Part shown: positions 44,104 to 54,784 of the stretch, piece by piece | Position numbering within the stretch: the stretch's first letter is position 1 | Layout: each line of letters starts with the position of its first letter | Source: Gonocerus acuteangulatus | Taxonomy: Eukaryota; Arthropoda; Insecta; Hemiptera; Coreidae | NCBI GenBank assembly: GCA_946811695.1 | Contig: OX328131.1 | Span: forward strand, 14,534,289-14,598,288 | DNA: 64,000 nt | Direction: 5' to 3' | Position numbers and translations under genes: made by a program | Notes under the pieces: model-generated | Told to the model about the DNA's origin: nothing | Seen by the model: the letters and a program-made list of their open reading frames with translations, nothing else | The model's database searches: none

Positions 44104-44458
44104 TTTAGATTTTTTTAAACAAAAATCGTATTAAGGTTTCTTTAGCCGAATCCCAACCATTCCATCTTTACTTATCACCTCGACGGCTAACTATCCAATC
44201 ATCATGATATATATATATATAGAATATATATAGTTGGTGGGTGTTGAGGAGGGTGAAGGTGATCCAAGGTACACAGACACCGCAGGAAGGAACGGATCCT
44301 GGTAGCTGCTGTAAAAGGTGACCTTGAACCCAGTATCCCCCCCCCAGCATTCTTTCTCACTTTCTTGAAAATTTATTATATTTTGTACTTGGTAACAATT
44401 TGATAAAGTTCAAGTTAAAGTTAAAAATAGATTTCCAAACAGACTTTTATGTGCTTCG

Positions 44459-44765
44459 TTATTCTTTGCGTAAATAGGTATTTTTCTGACTCACTATTTT
44501 AATGTTCGCTGAATGATTGGAATGCCCTTTGGCACTTTTCCGAATGAATTTATCTAATGAGGTTGCACTGATGAAAGATTTCTTGAACGATAACGTCATA
44601 CGCCTGCGTAAACACGTTAAAAAGGCACTGTATATATGCTTTACGTGTCCAATTTTCAACGCAATAGAGGCCAAAATTTTTTGCGCCACTTGGTAATTGG
44701 TATTTCTATATCAAACGGTTGTACGAGTTCATTAACCAAAATAAGATGTCGATATATGTATGCTT
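44459..44765 (-). mobile_element. Ancient AGCACT-type element fragment
   Basis: The minus strand contains GTTAATGAACTCGTACAACC, TACCAAGTGGCGCAAAAAAT and TTGGCCTCTATTGCG, aligned with the first 143-bp unit of the AGCACT element (GTTAACGAACTCGTTCAATC ... GGCCGCTATCGTG). The outer part CTCATTAGATAAATTCATTC with CGGAAAAGTGCC corresponds to its 5' end. Much more diverged than the four full copies. Confidence 0.55.
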
Positions 44766-44910
44766 TGTTTGCAAGGAAATTCGCTATGCATCCTGGAAGC
44801 CTAAAGAGAAAGATGTGATGTCTAAATAAATTAAATATTGGTCTATTAGAAATGGGGCCTGCTCCGGTGGGGATGGGATAATTTATAAATCTGATATTTT
44901 CATTATATTT

Positions 44911-45315
44911 GAGGACCCCACGGGTCAAGGGGTCTAAATAACAAGCTAAATGTTTTGAGAAAAATGAATTCAAAGTTTAACATATGTGATAATTTGCAAA
45001 AACCAGATTTTTACAGTTCCTATCATACTAGACGAATCCTCTGGTCCTTAGCTGTTTATTATCGATAATACATAATAGGTACATCATCCGACTTATGATT
45101 AATATGCAAAAGAATTGTAGAATCTGCACATAGACCCCTTAATTTCCTTCTGTACTTAAGAATACAAAAGTGACAATACTCAAGAGAACACAAGCTAGGT
45201 GGTAGCAACTGTCAAGAAATACCCACAAGATTACTGTGCTCACAACCCATTCTTCTATCTACCTCATTTTATTTTTCAAAAATGTCACATAGACCCCTTG
45301 ACTTCTGGGGCCCTC
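44911..45315. mobile_element. MITE M3, copy 2, inside a LINE
   Basis: TIR GAGGACCCCACGGGTCAAGG at the left and CCCCTTGACTTCTGGGGCCC TC at the right, with GTCTAAATAACA mirrored by TGTCACATAGAC. It lies where the LINE C-terminus on the minus strand would continue. Confidence 0.8.
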
Positions 45316-45319
45316 ATTT

Positions 45320-46432
45320 ATTAAATATTTTTGATTTGAGTTATTTCCCAGAAGTTCTCTTAGGTCAGTGGGCAAATTTAATTGTTCTCTTTCTTTTATG
45401 TAGTTCAATTTCGTGGTGATCACGTTTGTGGTTTCATGACACATGGACTCACCGGTCTTTTATGAAGGCCCTGCATAACCTATCGGTGAGGAATTTTACG
45501 GTTAGATGTACGCCGCTGTACTGACATATCGTTGGTGGTTCCTTTGCCATAAGAAAGCCATGCGTCAGTCTTCAGAGTCCTATTCGTAGCCTGGTCAATA
45601 TCACTTCCTCTCGTCTTCTGTCGCGTATGCTGCTACTCCATGCAGCTACATCTTCTTTTTTTTCAGCTAGCTTTTCTCCTAACTCCTTTTCTCCATTCTT
45701 GGAACCATTTATATTTTAGTGGTAGTTTCACGGCTGGTAATACATCTGTAGCAGGAACATGAGAGCAAAATTGCCCTTCTTTTGTTAAAAAAAAACAAAA
45801 TCTGTCCCATAACAGGCCACGAGGGCCCTGAGGGGCAGATACTATAGAGATATCTGATTCATGACCATACGGCACACTAGGGAGATAGTGTGGTCAGTAC
45901 TATGCTCCGGCCGCCTGATTTTCCCCTTGGCTGCTTCGACTGCTACAGTCATTAGCATCAATCAAGGTGCCCATTATTAAAGTAATTAAAGGCTGGGTTG
46001 GCCTAGGGACGGTCAGGGAGGCCGAATTCAACCGGTGAACGAAGACACTAGAAGAAAAAATCTTTAGTGCTTGCTCGGGATATGAACTCAGGCCTCCAGC
46101 TTATCAGTCCAGTGCTCTACCACTGAGCTAACCTCGCCCCCCCCCCCTTCTTTTGTTGCTTTGTCAAATTTTAAGTTTTCATTTATTCCACAATGTCCAA
46201 GAATCCATATAAACAAAGTTTTTATGTTATTTATTCTGAACTCGTTTATTTTGTTTTACATATCTACAACCATGGAGTTGTCTGGGTAGACATGGCAGAT
46301 TGCTAGGATTGATGATAACGAATCTGTACAAATGACGATTTGTTGAGTGGTTAGGATAATGATATTAAGAGCCTTTTTTATAGCTAGTAATTCAGCTGTA
46401 AAGCTTGAACAAATAGGTGGGAGTGAAAATTT
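45320..46432 (-). pseudogene. LINE ORF2: RNase H domain and C-terminus, interrupted by a SINE
   Basis: The minus strand from about 46432 encodes an RNase H domain: FTAELLAIKKALNIII (catalytic E), VICTDSLSSILAI (catalytic D), then FIWILGHCGINENLKFDKAT (H and D region). After the SINE the frame continues with KWFQEWRKGVRRKAS, EVILTRLRIG, RLTHGFLMAKEPPTICQYSG, HLTVKFLTD and LNYIKEREQLNLPTDLRELL. There are several stops and a frameshift. It is the same family as 711-1176, which keeps the EVVLTRLRIGH and CRKRENINIPHDMYELL equivalents. A SINE and a MITE inserted later. Confidence 0.85.
45774..46157 (-). mobile_element. SINE S3, full length, with 13-bp TSD
   Basis: CCCTTCTTTTGTT at 45774-45786 and 46145-46157 flanks the insert. 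On the minus strand the head GGCGAGGTTAGCTCAGTGGT, AGAGCACTGGACTGATAAGC is tRNA-like with anticodon-position GAT. The body matches 4447, 39324 and 61610. Inserted into the RNase H/C-terminus junction of the LINE. Confidence 0.95.
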
Positions 46433-46505
46433 GTATATTCTCTGGTCTCTTTTTTTAATCTTGTTATATATTTTCTTTATTTGCTATACTTATTATATAA
46501 ATATT

Positions 46506-47144
46506 GGGTCTTTTTGCCAAGACCACATCCAGTTACTTTTGAAGTAGCAGTAGTGATTGTATCAGTGATTCAGCGCATGCGCTTAACTCCTTTGCCTTCC
46601 TACTGGAGGATTCCGATGAGCAATTGTATTGGTTCTTGCTGGGAGTAAAGTAACCTTCAGTTAATTAGCTTATGTTAGTGAGAAAAAATGGGTCTTTTAC
46701 AAATAGTTCGCGATGTTCCTAACAAAGAAAAAGCGATTGGTTTCTTACTTGGAAAAATTAATAGAATTCTATTAATTTTAGCGAGTTGGGTTGACTAGAG
46801 TTTTGATATCTTCTTGAGCGAGCGTAGCGAGCGGAAACGCATAGCAAGTATGTCCATAATGCTAAATAAATGTAAAATATCCAAAAAGAGAGAGAGAGAA
46901 AAAAAGTAATAAAATATGTGTTTTTACAAATAACATTCTTTATGTTATTAACCTTTTTATTAATAAATATTGCTTGCCATTATCTAATATGAATTATAAC
47001 CGTAGATAACGAGTCATGTAGTATTAGATAACCAGCAAAGAACCTGTAAGCTAATCAGTAAGCTTATCAGCGAGTACGAGTAACTGTTGTAAATCACTAC
47101 TGCTACTTCAAAAGTAACTGGATGTGGTCTTCGCAATAAGACCC
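46506..47144. mobile_element. GGGTCTT-ended transposon, copy 2
   Basis: TIR GGGTCTTTTTGCCAAGACCA and its mirror ending GTGGTCTTCGCAATAAGACC C, with GTTACTTTTGAAGTAGCAGT mirrored. Internal ATTAATAGAATTCTATTAAT palindrome and AGCGAGCGTAGCGAGCGG block. The right side abuts a truncated PLE tail. Confidence 0.85.
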
Positions 47145-47240
47145 CAGATTTTTACAAAAATCGTATTGGTGTTTTCTTAGCCGAATCCTAACTAATCCCT
47201 GATTGCTTATCACCCCGACGGCTAGCTATATACACCTCAC
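47145..47240 (+). mobile_element. PLE-type tail, truncated by the transposon
   Basis: Begins at AGATTTTTACAAAAATCG, then TTTTCTTAGCCGAATCC and CACCCCGACGGCTAGC. The arm with the ribozyme, expected just left of AGATTTTT, is replaced by the GGGTCTT element. Confidence 0.75.
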
Positions 47241-47785
47241 AAATATATTTAATTTAGGTAAAAAAAGAAAACAAAGTTATTTGATTGTTTGCGTTAGAAT
47301 ACCATTGCTGGTGGTCCCTTTAAGAGCGTACCATTTCCCCAAAACACACCCCAATACAATAGCTAGCGTTGGGAAAACAGTCGTGGGAACGTAAAGCAAC
47401 TCCGTGACCGGGCCTTACCTGGCCAGCGCCATTTGTAACCCTGGAGATGGTGGGAGAACTCCCTCAGCTGGGTCCTGACTAATCCTGCAGAGTCAGGCTA
47501 ACCAGCCAATTAACCAGCATTGCTACAGGATCATCCCGGCTCAGGATACAGGCCTCCAGATAGCTTCCAGGAATCAGTCAAAACATAACCACCGTATCCC
47601 CAAGGATACGGTACCTGGGTTTAGAGTGCAGTTTAATCCGATTTCATCGGAGTCAGGGATCCTGCAGGCTTAGAAAGAACTGTTAGGATCGGCTTCATTC
47701 TTCTTGGATTCTCCATTTCCTAAGCTTTAAAATGTAATTTTGATTTAATAGTAACATATATTAATACGAGTGAAGTAAATATTTA
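47241..47785. other. Unassigned, GC-richer stretch
   Basis: Contains CTGACTAATCCTGCAGAGTC, CCAGCCAATTAACCAGCATT and CAAGGATACGGTACCTGG. No repeat elsewhere in the window, no frames with motifs. Confidence 0.3.
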
Positions 47786-48505
47786 GGCTCTTTTTGCGAA
47801 GACCACATCCAGTTACTTTTGAAGTAGCAGTAGTGATTTATAACAGTTACTCGTACTCTCTGATAGGCTTACTGATTAGCTTATAGGTTCTTTGCTGGTT
47901 ATCTATTACTACTTGACTCGTTATCTACGGTTATAATACATATTAGATAATGGCAAGCAATATTTATTAATAAAAAGGTTAATATGATCATCATAAGCAT
48001 TAAAGTTATCTTTTTTGCAGGTTATGAAGGATAACATAAACAATGATATTTGTAAACACACATATTTTATTCCTTTTTTTCTCTCTCTCTCTCTCTTTTT
48101 TTGGGTATTTTACATTTATTTAGCATTATGGGCTTACCTGCTATGCGTTTCCGCTCGCTTCGCTCGCTAAAGAAGATGTCAAAACTCTAGTCAATCCAAC
48201 TCGCTAAAATTAATAGAATTCTATTAATTTTTTCGAGTGAGAAACCAATCGCTTTTTCTTTGTTAGGAACGTCGCGAACTAACTGTAGAAGACCCATTTT
48301 TTCTCACTAACATCAAAAGAGCTTTTTCACAAACAAACGCTAATTCACTGTTGAAGGTTACTTTACTCCCAGCGAGAACCAATAGAATTGCTCATCGGAA
48401 TCCTCCCAATGAAATGCAAAGGAGTTATGCCCATTCGCTGAAGCACTGTTAAAATCCCTACTGCTACTTCAAAAGTAACTGGATGTGGTCTTCGCAAAAA
48501 GACCC
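47786..48505. mobile_element. GGGTCTT-ended transposon, copy 3
   Basis: Left GGCTCTTTTTGCGAAGACCA, right GTCTTCGCAAAAAGACCC. It contains the same palindromic core and CTCTCTCT run as copy 2 but in the opposite sense. The right side abuts a reversed PLE arm at 48506. Confidence 0.85.
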
Positions 48506-48785
48506 AAAATCTCTATTAAGGACGTTTCGGCTACTCTTTGGTAGCCTTCGTCAGCTAAAATTGACTAAAAAAAACAAAACAAGAAAATACAGAATTGATG
48601 AAGAGAAAAAAGGTTAACCAGTAAGATAAATGATAGATCTATAAATACACATCACTTTTGAGAACAATTTATTTCTAAATTATGAGAACAATAATGTTGT
48701 TTCTAAACAGGTAAATGAACAATATTTCTATTTCTATATCTTAGTTACACAAGTACAGGTATGTTCAAGTGAATAGATAATAATC
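48506..48785 (-). mobile_element. PLE-type reversed arm, truncated by the transposon
   Basis: Begins AAAATCTCTATTAAGGACGT and continues through a reversed hammerhead motif and an AT-rich arm to a SINE at 48784. The outer end (GGGATTCGGCTAAG) is missing. Confidence 0.75.
48516..48559 (-). ncRNA. Hammerhead ribozyme motif, core intact
   Basis: Minus strand: TTTAG, CTGACGA, GGCTAC/GTAGCC, GAAACGTC, CTTAA. The core is the same as at 121-168; stem I has one mismatch. Confidence 0.7.
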
Positions 48786-48960
48786 TCTCCCGTGGTCTAG
48801 TGGCTAGCGCGCTAGATTCATAAGCGGGAGATGGTGGGTTCGATCCCCACCGGCGACAGGAATTTTCTCATCTCAGGGCTCACTGAGAAAATTCCTGGCT
48901 GCACCCTGGACGTCAGCGCTAATGGCCAAGAATTGTCGATGCGCCGTAAAAAAAATTTAA
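48784..48960 (+). mobile_element. SINE S1
   Basis: TCTCCCGTGGTCTAGTGGCT, B box GGTTCGATCCCCA, GGAATTTTCTCATCTCAGG, tail TTGTCGATGCGCCGTAAAAA. Close to the family consensus. Confidence 0.93.
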
Positions 48961-49362
48961 AAAAATAATAATAATATTATTAATTTTTAACAGTAAATAA
49001 GGTACTACATACCAATGAAATGCCGTGGGGCAGAGAAAACCCAAAGTTAACACTTAAGTAACAATCGTGAAAATATACAATGAAACTGGAATCTTCCAAG
49101 GTATATGTAACTGTGCAAAAACTGGGTGGTGGGAGGAGGTCGGTAGGGATCAGAGAAATGTATTAATTACTAGCTGTGCCCGCGACTTCGACCGCCTGGA
49201 ACTGTGACTTAGGGCAGCATTTTTTTGGGTATATCTTTTGGTTTATTTTGGATTATATAAACCGTCGTTTGGGTATTAAAAAAAAAAAAAACTACTTAAC
49301 AGCAACGCTTCTCTGTAGACGATATTAGACGTATAGCCATCAGGGATCAAGCAAACAGGCTG

Positions 49363-49539
49363 CTAGGATTGTTTTTATCATGGCTATTAGCACCGACATC
49401 CAGAGTGCAGCCAGGAATTCTCTCAGCGAGCCCTGAGATGAGAAAATTTCTGGCACCGGTGGGGATCGAACCCACCATCTCCCGCTTTTGAATCTAGCGC
49501 GCTACCCACTAGACCACGGGAGACCCCTCTAGGATTGTT
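49363..49539 (-). mobile_element. SINE S1, 3'-shortened, with TSD
   Basis: CTAGGATTGTT at 49363-49373 and 49529-49539 flanks the insert. Head at the right. The conserved GTCGATGCGCCGTAAA tail is lacking; the element ends at ATGGCTATTAGCACCGACAT. Confidence 0.9.
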
Positions 49540-49611
49540 AATACAATAAATTTTAATGCAGTTTATAATAAAAAAATTATTAAGTCTTAAAACTTAAGAC
49601 AAAAAGTACAA

Positions 49612-49775
49612 TGAAAGGAATACCACCAACTTCAGTGCTTTGTGTGAGACAACATAGGAATACCACCAACTTCAGTGCTTTGTGTGACACAACATAGGAA
49701 TACCACCAACTTCAGTGCTTTGTGTGACACAACATAGGAATACCACCAACTTCAATGCTTTGTGTGACACAAAAT
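49612..49775. repeat. 40-bp tandem repeat, four copies
   Basis: TACCACCAACTTCAGTGCTT starts at 49621, 49661, 49701 and 49741. The 79-codon minus-strand frame across it reflects the repeat. Confidence 0.95.
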
Positions 49776-50079
49776 TAGTACTCTCATAGGCTTCAATCAC
49801 ATATACATCTAGGATAATACTTGTTGAAGTGTGTCTCTTGTTTGTTGTTGTAGTAATTTTTGATAATTGTGCCAATAAAACACTGAAGATGGGAGATAAT
49901 CCTCTTTGCAATAAACTAATGAAAAAGTGTGGAGGTTGTGAAGTCTTCTATTTATTTTTCTCTATCCTAATTTTTGTCAAAATAATTTACCATTTATTAT
50001 AAATATATATATATATATATATCCTTAGTATTTAAAATAAATATTTAAATGTCCTTATTTCTACAAGATAACGGCGTAA
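49776..50079. other. AT-rich intron DNA
   Basis: Nothing recognised apart from a short TA run near 50005. Confidence 0.4.
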
Positions 50080-50290
50080 CAAGTACTTAAAGTTGCTATG
50101 GAGTTAAAGAGCGGAAAATACTTCCCCGAGAACAGGATGATAATTATCAACTCAATGGTTTATTTACATAATTAGGTAATGTTTACGTTAATTAATGTAA
50201 ATTTCCGCGTGGAGGATCCGTTATCAGTACCCAATTAAACGTAGATTCCTGCTGACGGGGAATCCTTTCAAAGTAATTCATTTTTGTTTG
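50080..50290. promoter_or_regulatory. Candidate intronic enhancer
   Basis: Unique sequence with clustered homeodomain-like TAATTATC, ATAATTAGG, GTTAATTAATG and CCCAATTAAACG, plus a forkhead-like AATGTTTACG. Not repeated in the window. Motif clusters alone are weak evidence in AT-rich DNA. Confidence 0.2.
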
Positions 50291-50800
50291 TTTTTATTTT
50301 ATTAAAAATTATATATTTGTCTTTTGTGGGTTTAAAATTAAGTCCTATGTATATTTATACGAAATTTATAAGCCAGTAATTGGTGATGAATACTCAATGG
50401 CAGTAATTTTACGTTTTTTCGTTTTTATTTTAGTCAATTTAATTTTAATAAGATAAGAATCCCTTAGCAGTTTCTATTGAATAGCATCTGAGCCTAGTTA
50501 ATTATGTAGAACATCTCAAGTTTTTATAATTAAAATACATCTCGATGGTTTGCAGATCAAGACAAACATAACTCTACTTTCTGGAGAAAATCAAGAAATA
50601 AATAATTTATTAACATTTATAGACAAATGTTTGTAGTTCAGGAGGAATTATACCTGAAATTATATGTACCTTCTGGACATTTTTTTTTCCAAATAATTAG
50701 TTGCCATTTTTTACTTAGGTTCTCAGTTAATAATATTACTTAGTCTTAACTATGTTCTGTATAAAAATACTGTATAATTTGCTAAAAAAAAAAAATCTTT
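50291..50800. other. AT-rich intron DNA, nothing recognised
   Basis: No shared repeats or frames. Confidence 0.4.
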
Positions 50801-50809
50801 TAGGTAAAC

Positions 50810-51154
50810 AGAGACAAAATCCCATTAAAAGAACAAAACTAATAATTTCAATGTTTCAAGGACTTATTTCTCGGATTGACATCACCTCATCGAAAATTAC
50901 GGCAGAGCCTTTTTTGTAAAGAATTCAGCAAGCTTTTTACCACAGTTTTCGAGAACTTTTAAAAAATATTCCAAACTTTTCATGTCTATTAATACATTTT
51001 TTAGCACTTTCCTCCGAAGGAAAGTAGCTATTGAGGTTGGACTCATGACGGAATTTTTGAAAAATTTCTTCAAATCTTTATCGATCCTACCTAGTAGACA
51101 CCGAAAATGACCCCCGTTAAAATTTATATATATCTATATATATATATATATATA

Positions 51155-51236
<82 letters not shown>

Positions 51237-52500
51237 TATATATATATATGCATATATATATGTGTGTCTGTTAACACGGTAGCGGCCAGAGTTTTTGTTT
51301 TTTCGTCACGAAACTTGGTATATAGCATTCAATTAGCAAACGATTGAACGAGTTCGTTAACCACCAAAATCGGTCCACCGGAAGGGGGGGTTTACCCAGA
51401 ACCCAAAACACTCATTTGACCATTTCAGCCGTAATATTTGTTATATTTCAACGAAACTTGGTATTCGTACTGGTAATATAGAGAGAAAAGTGAGATATAA
51501 AAATGAACTAAATCGGTTCATAAGGAGGGGGGGGGGGGGGGGGTTTACTCCAGACCGACAATACCAATTCGCCACTACCAGCCGTGATTTTAGGTATATT
51601 TCGACGAAACTCGGTATTCATAGTGGTAATCTACAGGTAAATATGCGTTGTAAAAATAAACTAAATCGGTTCATTAGGAGGGGGGGTTTACTCCAGACCC
51701 ACAATACCAATTCGCCACTACCAACCGTGATTTTTGGTATATTTCGACGAAACTCGGTATTCGTAGTGGTAATCTACAGGTAAATATGTGTTGTAAAAAT
51801 AAACTAAATCGGTTCATTAGGAGGAGGGGTTTACTCCGGACCCAAATTACTAATATACTCATACTGGTCGTAATTTCTGCTGTATTGTAACGAAACGCGG
51901 TATACGTCGTGGGTAACTCATGAGAAAGAAGTGTTGTAAAAATGAGCTGAATCAGTCAATCGGAAAGGGGGGTTTACTTTGTAATATATTTAAATAGAAA
52001 AGCCAGCCAGACATAGGTTCACAAAGGCGCCGCAAGGAGCGCTAGAGGGACTGTATCCGGTTCCTGCGTGAGATCAAAATACGATAATATGAGGATTTTG
52101 TATTTATTACGTAGTGTAGTAGGTAACATGTGTAAACATAACTCTGGAAGCAAATTAATAATTTATCAGTTACTCATTACAAAATTAAAAGAGAACTATT
52201 CATGTTTTTATTTTATTTATGTAGGATATTTTAAGCAAATTGTTCTGGAAAGCAGTCTACACTACCCAAATTCTGAGGAAAGTGCTTAGTTATGCAGCTC
52301 CTGCGTGACGGACTTTTTTCTAATACTTTCTACATCGAAATGCAACCAAAAAATAAATATCTAAGATTAGATGAATGACAAACATTTGGAACAATGAATC
52401 TATCGTTTCTGAATACCCAAACTGAAAATTAGTTTGGAAAATATGTTATAACCCGTTATAGATGTCACTTTAAAAATGGTTTAATTCGTTTTTCTACGCC
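50810..52500. repeat. Dispersed repeat R, copy split by an AGCACT element
   Basis: The left part (50810-50996) and right part (52320-52500) line up with consecutive parts of 17165-17565 (CATTAAAAGAACAAAAC, AGAGCCTTTTTTGTAAAG; then ACTGAAAATTAGTTTGGAAA). This gives the pre-insertion state for the element between them. Confidence 0.7.
51003..52313 (+). mobile_element. AGCACT-ended repeat element, copy 4
   Basis: AGCACTTTCCTCCGAAGGAA to GCTCCTGCGTGACGGAC. It has a long TA tract (51127-51262), about five 143-bp units, and T-runs on both flanks. Confidence 0.87.
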
Positions 52501-52519
52501 ACAAAACCTATAAAACGAT

Positions 52520-53460
52520 TACCTGCAAGCATATGAACTCGAAAAAGTAAGAGTTACGATTTTTTCGCGGAATTTTCGCACAAAACACCATTTTTTGGTA
52601 GACGGATTCGGCTGTTTAACGAGCTCGACCTTTCAAAATAGACCAACGATTTGTTTTTACCGTTTTTCGAGCCGGCGAGAGAGCTTAATGTTTATGGTGG
52701 GAGGGAGGGAGGAACCGCACTAAAAGTTTTCATTTACTTTCATGAGGAAGTTGCGAAGTGTTTGTATTCCAATTGGGAGGGATTGCAGTGATAGTTCTGT
52801 TTGTCGTCGTATGGGGGAAACACGGTACGTTTACGGTCAGTTATAATGGTGAATTTGTTAATATAAGCCTCTGAGTGTAGGCTTGTCCCACCGGAGACCG
52901 TAAACTGTAAACAAAGAGTGATTGTGATTGACGGCCGTAAAGTCAGTATATCTTGGCGCATTCTAAGGACTGACTGGCATGTCTAACTTGGATCCCCTTC
53001 TACCTAGCTTTGGTGTGCGTTCCTTCTGCCGTATCTAACGCGCAAGATAGCGCACTGTCCTATGGGGCGTTGGGTGTTTTTGTTTGAACATTGACCGATT
53101 CGTTGGGCCGCCCCAAGATTTGTGTAGGTAAATTGGCTTTATTGTCCGTCGGACAGGAGGCGAGAGTTAGTGAATCAATGGAGTACCAAAAATGCATTCG
53201 CTTTTTGGGTGGATCAACTATTCAGCTGAACTTTCTGTGTGAAATTCCATAGGTTCAGAATGTTTTCGACTTTGAATGTTTGCTTGTAAGATGATTTATC
53301 TTCGACAAACGTTGAGATTTCCCCATAGGTTTTTGAAGAAGAAGGGTTGCTGCAAAAGACCAGAAACTGCTGGTTCATAACTGTACAATTTTAGGTTGAT
53401 TAATATTTTGTAAAAATATTTTTCGAGTTTGGAATATTGTATTTAAAACAATGTGATTTT
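52520..53460. other. Unassigned intron DNA, GC-richer in parts
   Basis: 52680-53250 is less AT-rich and seems unique (TAACGCGCAAGATAGCGCAC). No frame with motifs. It could be an old element or conserved non-coding DNA. Confidence 0.3.
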
Positions 53461-53466
53461 CGAAAT

Positions 53467-53700
53467 ATTATGTTAACCGGAGGCCCGGTGGCCATGAGTG
53501 ATAAGGCGTGAGCACTTAACACTCTGTGCCAAGGGTCGTGGGTTCGATTCCCACTGTGGGATGGTGGCTTTTCTTCAGAAAAAAGAAAAGGCATCAGCTC
53601 TATCCTGGATAGAAAAGGGTGGTAACTTATAGATAACCCGTCCTAAAATTCTTAGCTAATAGTAATGGACGTTAAAATTTAAATAAAAATTATGTTAACC
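53467..53700 (+). mobile_element. SINE S2, full length, with 12-bp TSD
   Basis: ATTATGTTAACC at 53467-53478 and 53689-53700 flanks the SINE. The head is GGAGGCCCGGTGGCCATGAG, B box GGTCGTGGGTTCGATTCCCA. The body reads AAAAGGCATCAGCTCTATCC ... ATAGATAACCCGTCCTAAAA. Confidence 0.95.
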
Positions 53701-54268
53701 CCAGGATGCCCAAGGGGGGGGGGGCTTCATCTATTCATATCTCTCTCGATCAAATTTAGAAAAATTAGGGGAAAAATCCATTTGTTATAAATACATTCAC
53801 TGATCATTATACGGCGATAAACGTTTTTTACAATTGTTCGTTTCCCTGAAAAAAAAATGTTTTAGTCCTCTAATTACGTTTCAATTCAAAACTAGAAGTC
53901 ATTTTTAAAAAAAAAAAAAAACGAAGGAAATTATTGTACTGTAAAATAAAAAGCAAACAACATTAATATGTTAATGAGCAAATTTTAATTCAATTTTTAT
54001 TTCAAATGTTCATAAATATGAGAAATTTAACAAGGTATTTTGAAAAATATTAGTGTTTAAGTATTTTTCCACTTTTTTTTCCAAACAGTCTCACTTGATA
54101 TTTAATAAGCATAAAACGACAAAAAAAAAAAAAAAAAAAAAAAATACATTTTTAAATGAAGCACATACAAGTAAAACGCTTAAGATGTTGGGTCTTCCAA
54201 GAGCCTTTCGCTTGATAAAGGGTGTGACTAAAAACACTTTGGGTATCCTAGGGTTAACAACGACATTC

Positions 54269-54325
<57 letters not shown>

Positions 54326-54480
54326 GACAAATAACCCTATATAATACACTAATACAATCGCACACAAATTCAATTATATTCACTTTTTTTGATATATATG
54401 GCGTTGGTCAAAAATAGTACTTCATTTTTCTTTTGTACCACTTTATTGTATATTTTTTGTTAAGCCACTTTGTCATATTG
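53701..54480. other. AT-rich intron DNA with microsatellites
   Basis: A-run at about 54120-54143 and TA repeat at about 54270-54325. The frames across these are artefacts. Confidence 0.5.
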
Positions 54481-54620
54481 CATTTCTAATCAGTGGATAG
54501 CATGCTGGATTCTCACGCGGGAAAAGTGGGTTCGAGTCTAACCATGAGTGTTTATAAAGCGTGGCAACCTGTAAATAGTCCGGCAATAATGGCCAAAAAG
54601 CAGATTCACCGCAAAAAAAA
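54481..54620 (+). mobile_element. tRNA-headed SINE (S5), short
   Basis: The head is CAGTGGATAGCATGCTGGAT with CTCACGCGGGAAAAGTGG and B box GGTTCGAGTCTAA. The body is GTGGCAACCTGTAAATAGTC, CGGCAATAATGGCC, then an A-run. Shares its body with the 5S SINEs. Confidence 0.8.
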
Positions 54621-54784
54621 AGAATAAAACAAGTAGCTTTACTTTAGTAGACTTCAGTGACTTTCTTTTCTATTGAAAAAAAAAAATGTGCATTCAAAAT
54701 TATATCTAATTACTGGAATTTACTTTGAAATGATACCTATGAAGTAATATTAATAATACCCTACTTACAAAATGTCAGAATAGG

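Larger units (their letters stand above)
43630..44195. mobile_element. Near-perfect PLE-type palindrome P3
   Basis: Arms of about 270 bp each mirror around about 43895. Reading in from each end: GGTTGGGATTCGGCTAA, ATCTATATTTAGGACG, hammerhead motif, TGACAAGAAAAACAGAAATT, then CTATAAATACACTTAACTTA and AAGGCCAAATTGTTC-type blocks. There is no protein-coding region. The two arms carry intact, oppositely oriented hammerhead motifs. Confidence 0.85.

Noticed and set aside
48784..48860. Possible tRNA gene (good B box, TCTCCCGTGG head)
   Set aside because: Part of the repeated SINE family S1 with common body, tail and poly-A; other copies have TSDs.
49612..49775. CRISPR-like array
   Set aside because: Units are identical head to tail without variable spacers, and the genome is eukaryotic.
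51490..51783. Protein-coding potential of AGCACT elements
   Set aside because: The 143-bp unit is not a multiple of three, so the apparently repeated peptides change frame between units.
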